Origin: Phyto melanocephala
Taxonomy: Eukaryota; Arthropoda; Insecta; Diptera; Rhinophoridae
Assembly (NCBI GenBank): GCA_941918925.1
Contig: OW799234.1
Coordinates: 47,894,412 to 47,958,411 of the forward strand
Direction of reading: 5' to 3'
DNA: 64,000 nt
The translations under genes and the position numbers were made by a program. Under the pieces are notes generated by a model, which did not search any database, was not told the origin of the DNA, and was given only the letters and a program-made list of their open reading frames with translations. Shown in pieces: positions 37,107 to 48,469 of the stretch. The first letter of the stretch is position 1, and every line of letters starts with the position of its first letter.

Positions 37107-38646
37107 AGAAGTAAGAGCGCTATATTCGGCCGTGCCGAATCTTATATACCCTTCACAACGTGTAGTCATGCAATAACAGTAGTTTGTATCACCATTCATC
37201 CCATATGAAATACGTACATACATATAAAAACATACATATATAAAAACATCCCATTGTAAAATTATAAATTCACGTATGTATGTTAAAAAAACAAAAAAAA
37301 AATTTTAAAAAAAATTTTAAAAAAATTATTATCTATCTATCTTCTATCTTCTTCTATCTATATATATAAAAGTGAAACTCTGTGTGTGTGTGTGTGTGTT
37401 AGCTATAGACTCCGAAACTGTAAAACCGATCGGACTCAAACTTTGGCAAGTTGTTGTACACATACCAGGGAGTGTTTATGGGTGGAAAAAAGTGGGCGGG
37501 GCCACGCCCATAAAAATAAGTTATCAGTTTTAGCTACTTGCACTTGACCGATTTTTCTGAAACTTTGCACACATATCGAGCTGTCATGACTAAATAATTT
37601 CGTGATAAAAAAAGTGGGCGGGGCCATGCCCCTAAAAAAGTTTTAATTTTGAGGTACTTGCACTGGTCCGATTTTTATTAAACTTTGCACACATACTAAG
37701 CTGTCATAACCATATAATTTCGTGTTTAGAAAAGTGGGCAGGGCCACGCTCATAAAAAAAGGTTATAATTTTGAGGTACTTGCACCAGACCGATTTTTCT
37801 GAAACTCTGCACACATATCGAGCTGTCATGACTAAAAATTTCGTGATTAGAGAAGTGGGCAGTGCCACGCCCATAAAAAAGGTATAATTTTGAGGTACTT
37901 GCACTGGACCGATTATTCTGAAACTTTGCACACATATTGAGCTGCTATGACTTTACAATTTCGTGATTAGAAAAGTGGGCAGGGCCACGCCCATAAAAAA
38001 TTATAATTTTTAGGTTTTTGCACTTGATATTCAATTAAATTCAGAATGCATTTCGATCCATTAAGGGGCGTAGCAACGCGCGCCGGGTTTGGCTAGTATA
38101 TAATAAATATAAAACAAACAAAAAATTAAAAAAATATAAAAAAAAATTAAAAAAAAAATAATAAAAATATAAATAATATATTAAATAAAAAATAAAAAAC
38201 TAAATAAAAAAATAAATAAAAAAAATTTTAAAAAAATTTTTTTTGGCTCAGCTGGGATTCGATGCCACGATTTCTCTAACCGGTATACACGTTTGTATGT
38301 ATGTATGTTGTTGTTGTAATGTTGTTTTTGTGAAAAAAAATCGAGGTGGTCGTGGGTTTTTGCTCATATCTCAGTTGTTTATGCACCGATGTTTCTGATT
38401 TTCAATAGCAATCTACTCCTGAATATTTCTGATATTTTAATACCTTACCCGGGTTCAACCTATGTCGTGGGGCTTCAAAAAGTTGATTTCAACATACACA
38501 CGGACAGACTGACAGAGCTTAATCGACTCCCCTATTCATAAGCTTTCAGAAAATATATACTTTATGGGGTCGGAAATTAAAATTGTAGAAATTTCACACG
38601 GAATGACAAACCTTTATATACCCTTTTTCACTGTGTGAAGGGTATA
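37107..38646 (-). mobile_element. HINE-B element containing a Helitron
   Basis: The left end carries AAGTAAGAGCGCTATATTCG, the palindrome ATTCGGC-CGT-GCCGAAT and TATACCCTTCACAACGTG. The right end carries GTGTGAAGGGTATA. Near the right end are the CCGACCCCATAAAG (complement), GACAGACTGACAGAGC and CTCATATCTCAG blocks of the family, read on the minus strand. A Helitron (37357-38096) is inserted in the AT-rich centre. DINE-1-like architecture; no coding capacity. Confidence 0.85.
37357..38096 (+). mobile_element. complete non-autonomous Helitron with 120-bp tandem units
   Basis: Starts TCTATATATATAAAAGTGAA, ends with GCGTAGCAACGC, a GC-rich hairpin and CTAG (38093-38096), inserted between host A and T. 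The head includes a (GT)n run and GACTCCGAAACTGTAAAACC, typical of insect Helitrons. Five direct units of about 120 bp follow (GGGCCACGCCC-type text near 37499, 37620, 37740, 37863 and 37981). Same family as 29929-30490. No Rep/helicase. Confidence 0.85.
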
Positions 38647-38933
38647 ATAACATTATTGCGTTATTAAAGTTAAGTTTATATTTGCATATACATACTGATC
38701 AATAATGAAGTGAAAACACAGTATTTTTGTAATAGACCGTAAAAATACTTGCACATTATTTATTTACAGACTAATGAAAAAAAAAATATATAAATGCATT
38801 TAGTTATATAAATTATAATAAAACAAATTAAATTTAAAAATAGAAACAAAATATTGCAAAAAATTTTGCAAAAGAAAATTCTTAAAGTTTGTTTTCGATG
38901 CATTAAAGTCTAGCAACTGGTTATTATACCCTT

Positions 38934-39652
38934 CACCTGTGGTGCACAAGGGTATATATAGGTTTGTCATTCCGTTTGTAATTTCTACAATTTTCATTTC
39001 CGACCCCATAAAGTATATATTTTCTGAAAGCTTATAAATAGAGGAATCGATTAAGCCCTGACCGTCTGTCCGTCTGCCCGTCTGTCCGTGTGTTAATTGA
39101 AATCAACTTTTAGAAGCAACTATATGTTCCTCAGATCTGTATATGGTATCAATCTCTTGGAAATATCCAGGAATGAATCGCTATTGAAATTCAGCACAAT
39201 CGCCCCATAACTTTCTGAGATATGAGCAAAAAACCACGACCACCTCGTTTTTTTTCACAATTACAACAACAACATACATTCATAGATACATGTAAAAAAC
39301 ATACCAAACAAAAAAAATTACAAAAAAAAAAATATTAAAAATAAGAAAAAAAAACTACAAAAAAAAATTTAAAAAAAAATTTAAAAAAATTTTTTAAAAA
39401 TTTTTCTAAAAAAATTTTTTAAAAAAATTTAAAAAAAATATAAAAAAAATAATAAAATATAAATAATATATTAAATAAAATAAAATTTTTTTGGCTCAGC
39501 TGGGATTCGATGCCACATTTATTCTAACGTGTACGTATGCACGTATTTTATATGGGATGAATGGTGATACAAACAATTGTTATTGCATGACTACACGTTG
39601 TGAAGGGTATATAAGATTCGGCACGGCCGAATATAGCACTGTTACTTGTTTT
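38934..39652 (+). mobile_element. HINE-B element, plus orientation
   Basis: Starts TATACCCTTCACCTGTGGTG, ends GTTGTGAAGGGTATATAAG, palindrome, AGCACTGTTACTTGTTT. It faces the 37.1 kb copy in inverted orientation about 290 bp away. Its AT-rich centre and the adjacent CAGCTGGGATTCGATGCC block are inverted relative to the other two copies. Confidence 0.9.
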
Positions 39653-39689
39653 TTAATAAATTAATAGAATTAAATGATCTAATTAATAG

Positions 39690-39861
39690 ACCAGTAAGTC
39701 TAAACTTAACTATGAACGATTTTCTGGACCTTACTTCTGTCATTTTGAAATACAAGCCCATCTCAAGTAAATTACACAATTGTGGAGCTCAAATTGGTAT
39801 TTATAAAACGATAAACTTAAAATACCGGTTTCTGGCTGAAGTGCTTAAAGTTATTAAGTGA
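39690..39861 (+). CDS. unidentified coding-like exon, low confidence
   Basis: After an AATTAATAG acceptor-like site, an open frame of about 57 codons (RPVSLNLTMNDFLDLTSVI, KYKPISSKLHNCGAQIGIY, then LAEVLKVIK and stop) shows higher GC and more balanced codons than the surroundings. It directly abuts the 3' end of a HINE-B element. It matches no family I know. It could be a last exon, a transposon scrap or chance. Confidence 0.2.
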
Positions 39862-40458
39862 TGGTGATTAAGATAATTAGAATTCATACCTGATACTAGA
39901 CAAGTTACTGTTCATATAAATGTTTGTTACACACTAATTTATTTAGTTAGTTATTTTGTAAACCAGATAATTCAATTTAAATTTATGGAGAACATGATAA
40001 AACATTTCTATCGCTTATTTTTAACCCTGGATGATTACTCTTAACTTTAGTACATTAAGGTTACACTTCGCCGAATCGAACTATTAAAAAAAAATTCTAG
40101 CGGATAGATTTTTAAAGTAAAAAAGAAACAAAAAATTTTTTTGGTTAAGAATTTTATTAAGAAAAAAATAAATTGAAAAATTATAATTATTTTTCTCTCT
40201 AAAAATTCGATGCGAATTAAAACTCTTTTTTTTTTTTGTTTTTTCAAATTAATTGTTAAGTTAAAGTTCTTCAAAAATCTGTTGAAAAAAATATATTTTT
40301 TTTTTTAAATTCAAATTTACAACAAAATGTCATTTTTAAATTTTGTTTTCATTTGTGTTAGGCAGTAATTTTCAAATAAAATATTAATTCACCTCACTGA
40401 CGTTAATAATTTTTAATATTAAAAAACTACTTGTTCTTTTAAATTCAAATCATGTCTT
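39862..40458. other. AT-rich DNA, no gene seen
   Basis: No supported coding feature upstream of the secreted-peptide gene. A and T homopolymers are frequent. Confidence 0.5.
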
Positions 40459-40499
40459 TATATTAAAAAAGGCAATTTTAGTAGTGAACTACATCAGTC
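40459..40499 (+). promoter_or_regulatory. candidate core promoter of the 40.7 kb peptide gene
   Basis: A TATA-like TATATTAAAA at 40459-40468 lies about 36 bp before TCAGTC (40494-40499), which matches the insect initiator consensus. The spacing is slightly longer than usual. It would give a 5' leader of about 225 nt, A-rich like fly leaders. Confidence 0.35.
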
Positions 40500-40722
40500 G
40501 CTGTCAATTAATCCCACACAACAAGTTTTATCTTATTAAGTTTCAAACATTTTTAAATCTTAATCAAAATTGCCAGCAACTTTCAGTTTTAATTCGTTGA
40601 CACAGCTTTGAACATCTAAAGCAAACATTAAAGAAGAAATATAATAATAAAAATAAATAAAAACAAAAAACAAGAAAAATAATTAAAATCTTAATAAACA
40701 AAATACGAATAAACAAAACAAA

Positions 40723-41178
40723 ATGATGAAAAATATTCTTACAATAGTTTTTATAACAAATTGCAAAATATTTGCAACAACAAGTGCAAGTGTAAGTGGT
40801 ACGACGGAAGCCGCTAGTTATGAAATGATTATAAATTCTGGTACAATAGAAGGCCTTAATACATCAAAAAAATCCAACAAATTCACCACAGAAAGTCCTA
40901 CTGGCCTGAAAGTATTAAAATTCCCATCAGAGTCTCTAATATTAGATGATGTTGAACGTCAAATAATGGAAATTTTTGCAGTAAATCTAGTGTCAACTAC
41001 ATCATCTTCCAAAGCAACAGAAGGTTTTAGTTCAGTGGAAATGGAGCCTGTTAAGCCCGGTGAAACGATGGGATTGGGCCGGCGAACAAATTTTCGTACG
41101 CGACTTAATTGTCGTTGTGTCATACACAATCGGTGTGCAAGGAGTGAGTCGTGCTTAAGGACAAAAAATCGAGAATAA
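40723..41178 (+). CDS. small secreted protein with C-x-C-x5-C-x5-C tail
   Basis: A 151-residue frame opens at ATG 40723 after an A-rich leader (ACAAAACAAA before ATG). The N-terminus (MMKNILTIVFITNCKIFATT) looks like a signal peptide. The middle is Ser/Thr-rich and probably disordered. The C-terminus carries cysteines at 130, 132, 138 and 144 (NCRCVIHNRCARSESC), the same spacing as the minus-strand genes at 55.2 and 62.5 kb, followed by a short charged tail. An AATAAA lies near 41295. The frame is uninterrupted and in a repeat-free stretch. Function unknown: a secreted peptide precursor or defence/reproductive peptide are guesses. Confidence 0.6.
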   Translation: MMKNILTIVFITNCKIFATTSASVSGTTEAASYEMIINSGTIEGLNTSKKSNKFTTESPTGLKVLKFPSESLILDDVERQIMEIFAVNLVSTTSSSKATEGFSSVEMEPVKPGETMGLGRRTNFRTRLNCRCVIHNRCARSESCLRTKNRE

Positions 41179-41299
41179 GAATTTTTAAAATAATTTATTT
41201 TTAGAGTAAAAGTCACTTCATATCGGGAAAATATTTGGCGCAATACACGTAACCATTAAAATGAGGAAAGAAGAAATTTGAAAATATAGAACGTAATAA

Positions 41300-42375
41300 A
41301 TTACCAAGTTTAAACACCTTTTTTTATTTTCAAACATACTATTATTATTTAATAATATTATCGAAGCTCAACTAATATTCACTAGATTTAGTAAAAAGAT
41401 TTTTTTTAATATAACCTGGCTTTAAGCTTTAACCAAAAATAGTTAAAATCGTTATCGATAACTGAGTAACAACCTTAATAAGCGATACAACTTTAAAAAC
41501 CTTAAATATCTTGTTAAAACTTCTTATATTCACATTTTTCATAATCTATTCGCCACAACAACGCCATAAATGTGAATCTGTTTTTATGGTTTTATTTTTG
41601 TTATTTCCTTAAATTGTACAACATATTTTTAGAAACGTCTTTATCAAACATTTTGTGAAGGTTTGCTATCTGACATTTTTCTTTCGCTATAAAAATTCAA
41701 AAATCATGGAAATTTTAAAACTGACTGACATATGTACATGCATATCAACGTACTAGTAGACTTGTAACCCTTTATTTTGTAAATCACTTGCCTTCACTTG
41801 CATATTTATTTCCATAGATTACTATTGTGTTTATTTTTTTATATAAATAAATTATACATACATATAAAGAAATGTAGTATTAAATTCAAATTGTTATGCA
41901 GTTATTTTTTCTATTTTAAACTTGTGTACATTTAATTATTTAAAATGAAGTGAAGTGAAGTGCAGAGTTTTACAAAATAAGGCTGATAATTTCGCAGTTA
42001 TAAATCACATATTTTATAAATATTTGTGCATTCAGGAGTAGATTTTAACGATTCTATGAATTTTTACTTAAAAACTTAAGATTTATTTTCAATAATAACA
42101 CTCAAAATTTATTTTTAATAATAACATTTAATAACACTCATATTTACAATAAACTTTTTATAAATATAATAGGGAAGGGGCTATATATTAATTCTGCTAA
42201 TTTTAAAAGGTCTGTAAATTTACTTTTGTTTTTTGCTTTTCTTTATCGCATGAAAATAAATTTTTTAACGTAGCCAGAAAACAAAAAACTTACAATAACC
42301 CTGGCCGAACGACGATTATGCAGGAAAATTTTGGTTGGCTTTCTACTCAAATCATCATTTACTACTATTCAAATA
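41300..42375. other. AT-rich DNA, no gene seen
   Basis: A short (GAAGT)n run at about 41946-41960 is the only notable element before HINE-A copy 4. Confidence 0.5.
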
Positions 42376-44555
42376 AAAACAAGTAAGAGCACTATATTCG
42401 GCTGTGCCGAATCTTTTATACCCACCACCAATTTTGTGTACATTTAAAGCACAATATTTATTATTTTGTTAATCGCTATGGAATAATCTCTTTATAATAA
42501 AATTTGTATCACTTTCTTTGTAGAGGGTGGCTAAATTTTAAGGACCCATGTTGAAGGTGAACTATACCTAGATTTTAAATTTGTTTTCTGCATTTCATTT
42601 GACATTTCTCAATCTCAAACTTACTCAATTTGATCCGTGGAAAGATACGCAAATGAGCAACGCTTTAAAGTTATTCAGGTTTTTTATGAAAATGGGCGTT
42701 CAAATCAAAATGCATTTTGTGCACTTCGTAATTCTTTTGGTCAACATAATCGTTCAAATTCGTCCACAATCGGGAGAATTGTAAAAAATATTTAAATTTC
42801 TGCAAAACGGGTCTGTATAAAATGTTAGAATATCTGTCAATGCCTTCTTAGTTTGTTGAATGGGAACCATTGCTGTTTTTTGCGATAGTGTTGCAAAAGA
42901 GCAAACAACCTCGACTCATCATCGTGCTCAACAATTGAGCATCAACATTGTCATTGAAAATTTGGACCATCAGATAGAGGAGTGGCGCCAAGGATGGGGG
43001 GGGGGGGGCATTTGGTCGATATTTTGTTAAATACATAATTGAACCGTACAAATATTATCATTACAAAAAGAAATAATAATAATTTCCCAAAAAATTTGTT
43101 TTTTATGTAAATTCAACATCAGCCCTTAAAATTTAACCACCCTTTATCACTTCGATATGCTACTAAAATGCTTTTGTAAATGTAGTCTTTCAATGAAAGT
43201 GGGCATTAAAGTAGGCGTGTCAATAAAGTTTCTGCTAATAAATACAACTTAGATATTTCAATATAGTTCTTTATTTTCCCAAAAACTTTGTCAATAGAGA
43301 AATTACATGAATTTAAGAAAAACCGTTATATGGGAGGTAGGCGTAATAGTATGCGTGTCACCTAAACTTTTTGGCACAACAACTACATTGATTAGAAGGA
43401 TATATGTAGCAAATTTCCTCATCATACCTCTAATTTTGTCGGTTTTATGAGCTTTAACATTTCATTAACGGTAGATAACGTGAAAAGTGGGCGTTATAGT
43501 AGGCGTGTCAAAGTTATTTTTACGAATGAGTACATTTTAGATGTTTCAATATAGCCTTTTATTATTCCAAAATCTTTATTAATAGAGAAATTATATGAAT
43601 TTTAGGTAAAACGTTATATAGGGGGGTGGGCGTAAAAGTGGGCGTGTCACCTTAATTTTTTGGCAAAATAATGACACTGCCTAGGGGGATATACGTAGCA
43701 AATTTGATCATCATACATCTAATTTTGGCGGTTTTATGAGTTTTTAAATTTCATTAACGGTAGATAACGTAAAAAGTGGGCGTTATAGTAGGCGTGTCAA
43801 AGTTATTTTTGCGAATGAGTACATTTTAGATGTTTCAATATAGCCTTTTTTTATTCCAAAATCTTTATTAATAGAGAAATTATATGAATTTTGAGTAAAA
43901 CGTTATATGGGAGGTGGGCGTAAAAGTGGGCGTGGCACATTGATTTTCCGTTACAAAATAGCCTCTCACCAAAAAGCAAAGTGTGCAAGCAAAATTTCAG
44001 AGTCGTAAATCCAATTTTGTTGCTTTTATGACGTTTTTGGTTTTAAATATACCGAAAAATACACTGTGCGGTATAAATTTTCGTACATTTTGATCGATAA
44101 CGCCTTTCCTAATGCATAGATTTAAATAATTTTCGGGGAATAATATTGTTTTTACTCAGGAAACATATATTCGAAGTTTCATGAGTCTACGTTATTGCGT
44201 TTGGACACAATTCCATTTCATTCGATGTTCGAAGGACACGGTTTTTTCGACCTACTCTTGCTTTTCGAGCTATAACTCTCTTCCTAATATTCCGATTTAG
44301 CCCATTTTCAATACCGAACAAACCTTGTCTATAAGAAAGTCGCTGGCAAAATTTGAGCCCCTTAGCTTTTTCGGTGCGACCTCTATCGTGCTTTCAACAG
44401 ACGGACAGACGGACGGACATAGCTAGATCGTCATCAAATCAAACCCTGATTCAGAATATATATACTTTATGGAGTCTAAAATGGATATTTCGATGTGTTA
44501 CAAACGGAATGACAAAATGAATATACCCCCACCATTTTTTTGGTGGCGGGTATAA
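42376..44555 (-). mobile_element. HINE-A element, copy 4, with nested mariner
   Basis: Complete ends: AACAAGTAAGAGCACTATA plus the ATTCGGC-TGT-GCCGAAT palindrome at the left, GGTGGCGGGTATA at the right. It contains the nested mariner and internal units spaced about 289 bp (43394 and 43683). The internal order is the same as copy 1. No functional ORF. Confidence 0.9.
42523..43144 (+). mobile_element. mariner remnant nested in HINE-A copy 4
   Basis: Inverted repeats GAGGGTGGCTAAATTTTAAG and CTTAAAATTTAACCACCCTT lie at exactly the same site as in copy 1, with the same N-terminal transposase text in shifted frames near 42640-42780. A run of about ten G at 43000 follows the coding scrap. Confidence 0.85.
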
Positions 44556-44622
44556 AAATAAATTTTAAAAATAAAACTCAATTTAAAGCTATAGGGACTT
44601 ATTTGTAAAATAGATTTTTTAA

Positions 44623-46227
44623 TATATGGGTAAATTTCAAAAAAAACGTACACATCGAGTTTTTTTTTTTGCTTATTTTGAAAGTTTTTTCAATTCGCCG
44701 GTAAGAGTGGCCAATTTATGTAAAAATTGATGAAGATTCCGGTGGTACTTTTAGGCTCTCAAAAAGATCAATATGTTTTTGAATTTTTTTTAGGTTTTCT
44801 ATGATTTCTATCTTGAGCGTCACACACCAAATATGTATAAAAAATCGCTAACAATGCAAAAATATTTGAAACTCAAGCTTACTACGGTGTTCTTTTGTTT
44901 CTCAAGATTGACTTTTGCGAAAATCATCTTTTCGATTATAAACACAAAATCACGATTCACCTTGATTTTTAATTTTTTTCAAAAGTGACTAGTTATTTTA
45001 AAATTTTAAGATGAAAATATGTAAATTTTTGGTAAAAAAAAGACTTGAACTTATTTGAAAAAAAATTAATTATAAGCGTTTTAAGGGAAAAAAAACTAAG
45101 TGTGACGCTCAAGATATTTTGTGACGATCAAGAGATTTTGTTGCACGTAAACAAGAAATAATGCCAAATTTAAAGTTTAACAAAAAAAAAGTTTATTCTT
45201 TTACAAAAAGTAAGTAAAAAAAACAAAAAATCTTCAAAAAACAAAAATTTTCATACAAAACTAAACATATACATATTCTTTGATGTCTTTAACAAAAATG
45301 GAAAAAAGGAAGTAATACTTGAAGAAACTTAGACACATATGTAAATATTTGTGGCAAAACAATAACTTAACTTAATTTAATTTATAAATTTTCATTCCTT
45401 TCTTCTTTCTTTTATATTCGTCATTACGCGCTTTATCGAGCTTAATTTTCTCTCGATATCTTTGTGCTCTTTCAGCCGCCATTAGTTTTGTTGTTTTACT
45501 CTTAAAAATTAAAAAATAAAATCATAATTGCGCATTTTAAGCTATGAAGCAATATATATCAAAAGTGATGCTCATGAAATATTTGCCTATTCTGGTTTTT
45601 TTTCGTATGCAATTTATTTCTAAAACTCACAAATTATAAAAAAATGAGTTGAAACCATGTAAACAATGATTGTCAACTTAAATTTTTTACATTTAATATA
45701 TTCACTTTTAAAAAAATTAGTGTGACGCTCATGAAATTTTATCGCGCCCTTACCATAGTGTTCACAAAAACTGCGCAAATGCACAGTTTTTTACAAAGAT
45801 TTTTTTTCGCTTTTTCACTTCTGTAATAATTAAGGTTTGTACTTTCCTTACGTTATTTACTTTATTTAAATGTAAATTGAAAACGAGTAATATGACTTGA
45901 ATTATAAAAAAACTGACGCTCAGTGCAAATTGTGGGGACAACCTTTCTTTGCAACACCAAATTCGCACTAATTTAGTTTTGACGACTATAACAAATGAAA
46001 ACACAAGAAAGAAACTCAATAATTCGAAAACTGTTATTAAATGTTGCATATTTACTTTTTTCTGGATTTTATTTAATTTTGTTTACTAAAAATTCTAACG
46101 GGGGACACATGCTTTTGTATGGAAGGAGTCCGACGGAGAAACAAAACACCATTCTGAATAAACAAAAAAACAAACATACAAATTTGAGAATTATGTTTTT
46201 TTGTTACATATTCCTCGCTGATCACTC

Positions 46228-46258
<31 letters not shown>

Positions 46259-46328
46259 ACCTAAAATAGTAGTGTAAAGTGCTGGGACACAAAAATTGCG
46301 ATTTTTTTTTTTGAAATTGACCCATATA
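44623..46328. mobile_element. unclassified TIR element with repeated GTGACGCTCA motifs
   Basis: TATATGGGTAAATTTCAAAA at the left (44623) is mirrored by TTTGAAATTGACCCATATA at the right (to 46328), a TIR of about 20 bp with one mismatch. TAA lies outside each end. The interior repeats GTGTGACGCTCA with A or T then GA near 44814 (complement), 45101, 45719, with variants near 45121, 45566 and 45912. A minus-strand coding scrap lies at 45372-45482. Superfamily not recognised. Confidence 0.5.
45372..45482 (-). pseudogene. short basic ORF inside the TIR element
   Basis: A 36-codon frame reads MAAERAQRYREKIKLDKAR then NDEYKRKKKGMK and a stop. The R-x-x-R-Y-R-E-K-(I/L)-K pattern followed by E-Y-K-x-K resembles the basic N-terminus of some uncharacterised insect transposon ORFs. 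An acceptor-like AAG sits just upstream (near 45501). The remainder of any protein is not found. Could be a first or second exon of the element's gene, or a fragment. Confidence 0.3.
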
Positions 46329-46688
46329 TAATATTTCACTTAAATAATGTCAAGATTTTACGTTCCTATACATATACAATAAAATAAAAAAATATTCAAG
46401 TACAGATAGGCTTTCTTGTAAAACTTTAAAAATAATTGCCGGGTTTCTGAAATTCAAAACAAGCCACATAACCATTTAATATATTTTTAAAAAGTTAACC
46501 ATATGGAAGTGAGCTTGAAATGCTGCAAAATAATTTAAATAAAATTAAATAATTTTATGTTTCCACCACGAACAAAAAAAATTAATAACAAACACTATTT
46601 ACATTAAAGAATTGTTCAAATATAATTTTAAAGCAAAAATTCTTATCACACATGAAATGAGTCATTTTTATATTGCATTTACTTGATT
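46329..46688. other. AT-rich DNA, no gene seen
   Basis: Only 3'-flanking DNA of the 46.7 kb gene; a TTTATT at about 46689 is a possible polyadenylation signal on the minus strand. Confidence 0.5.
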
Positions 46689-46720
46689 ATTTATTAATTG
46701 ATTTTATATAAAATTTCGTT

Positions 46721-47194
46721 TTAATATTTAATACATTTTCCTTTGAAATCTTTTTGTTTGCAATTTTTGGGCGCATCCAAAATTGTTCGAGCATTTAATG
46801 CAGGATCTGATTTTAAATCGTGCTCATTGTCACTGGCATCTTCATAGGCTTCATCGTTTTTTGCATTTTGATTCGTATTTTGATTTGAGTATTCAGGTTT
46901 ATGATGTAAGTCCTGTGGTAACTGCATTAATCGATTACGTAGAGCATAATGTGGACCATTATATCTCGGATATTGTTGTTCATTTAAACCAACACGATAT
47001 TCGGTATCAAAATGTTCATGGCGATGATCATGACCACAGTCATTATCATACTGTTCTTCAAAATTGTAGTTATTCAAATTTTTTCGATCTTCATGCCAAT
47101 CAGTATTCTGATTTAAACTTTGTTTTTTGTAAGGTAGACTACAAGAGTATTGAAGCACTAATAGTATAACAAAAATATACATAAACGTTGACAT
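46721..47194 (-). CDS. small secreted His/Asn-rich protein, C-terminal two-cysteine motif
   Basis: A 157-residue frame from ATG 47194 begins with a clear signal peptide (MSTFMYIFVILLVLQYSCSL). The mature part is hydrophilic, rich in His, Asn, Asp, Glu and Tyr (CGHDHRHEHFDTEY), with an acidic stretch before the end. The C-terminus is NARTILDAPKNC then KQKDFKGKCIKY, with C145 and C154. A short tail with APxxC...D.xGxC spacing resembles those of several small secreted insect proteins, but I cannot name one. It differs from the C-x-C-x5-C-x5-C tail of its neighbours. An upstream TATATACG near 47312 (minus) is a possible TATA box. Function unknown. Confidence 0.65.
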   Translation of the reverse strand: MSTFMYIFVILLVLQYSCSLPYKKQSLNQNTDWHEDRKNLNNYNFEEQYDNDCGHDHRHEHFDTEYRVGLNEQQYPRYNGPHYALRNRLMQLPQDLHHKPEYSNQNTNQNAKNDEAYEDASDNEHDLKSDPALNARTILDAPKNCKQKDFKGKCIKY

Positions 47195-48469
47195 GATTTT
47201 TTAATATTTCGAAATTTTATGGTTTTTTACACACGTTGTTGTTTTGACAATTTCTACTTAAAACTAATAAAGAATTAATAAACTAAATTGAATTTTGTTT
47301 TGTTTTCGTATATAGAATTGTTGGTATCATACTAGTAAAAGACTAAATTCATTTTTTTTTTTTTTTGTATTTGCTTTTTCCTGTAAATACTGCAGTTATT
47401 CAATAACCCTGAATAAGTGATGAAATTTACATTGTACCAGCAACTATTTACAAGTTATTTTAAGAACTCCTATATTTTATATAACCTTATTCACCGAAAG
47501 GGTGACGGCAACATGAGAATAATTTCTCATTTTATTTTAAAATTTCAGTGAGCATATTCGTTTCCCGAATAGAGTGAATTTTTATAATGAACAGTGTAAT
47601 TTAAAAAGCCCTTTTGGCGAATGAATAGTAAGTCATATCTAACCTTTGAGCCAATTTGTTTAGATGATTTGATTTAAATGTTAGACCTTTATTTTATCAC
47701 AGATCAGATTTATTTAAAAAAAATTTATACACAAAAAAATAATATATTTAGATGTCTGCATTAAAATTTTGTTTATTTACAACTCTTATCAGTTGGAAAA
47801 CCATATAAAAAATTAGTTTTTTTAATTTGCTATCCAGCAACATTTTTTTTAATATCAATAGTTTTTTAATTAGTAGAACAATATTATTTATATAAATATT
47901 TCTGTTTATCACTATAGATCTTTTCGACTTATTAAAGTTTTGGAGCACAAAAAATAAATTATGAAAGTTATTATGAGCAGACTATATCTTTCTTTTAACA
48001 TTGCCGTTTGAAATTTAATATCAGAAAAAATATTGGTTAAAATTGTCCGATCAACGAAATAAAATATTAATAATGAATTCTTTTGCATTTGATGAAAAAG
48101 CAAAGCTTTTACGTACGGTGGCTTTAAATTTATTAAATTAGGTTTCGAACTTTCAAAAATTGTGTCAAATAACAAGACACAAAAAATGTGTTCTAATGAC
48201 ATATACAATTTAATGCTCAATAGAATCTATAGTTTAAAATCAACAAGTTGAATCTACAAATCATAAAAGAGTACACTGGGAGACATATATCTTGGGTTTG
48301 GCATATTGTCTTCACGCCTTCAATATCTAAGTGGACTATTATTATGTGGTGTTGTACCTCTTATCCCTACCTTCTAGAAGCCGTTTTAAAGGATCTAGGC
48401 TTGGTACAAGTGGGTACATTTTAATTACTAGATCAAACCCATTTATAAAATAGTTTTGATTTTTATGGT
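47195..48469. other. AT-rich DNA, no supported gene
   Basis: Upstream flank of the 46.7 kb gene, then featureless sequence. The overlapping antisense frames at 47748-48220 have no recognisable content. Confidence 0.45.

Noticed and set aside
29974..38010. CRISPR-like direct repeats (120-bp units)
   Set aside because: Units are long, contiguous and degenerate with no spacers, in a eukaryotic genome and inside Helitrons.
45762..46049. 95-codon minus-strand hydrophobic frame
   Set aside because: Lies in the unclassified TIR element, is Leu/Phe/Val-rich by composition, and shows no family match.
46783..47169. 128-codon plus-strand frame, His/Asp-rich
   Set aside because: Exact antisense shadow of the secreted protein gene at 46721-47194, which has the signal peptide and start context.
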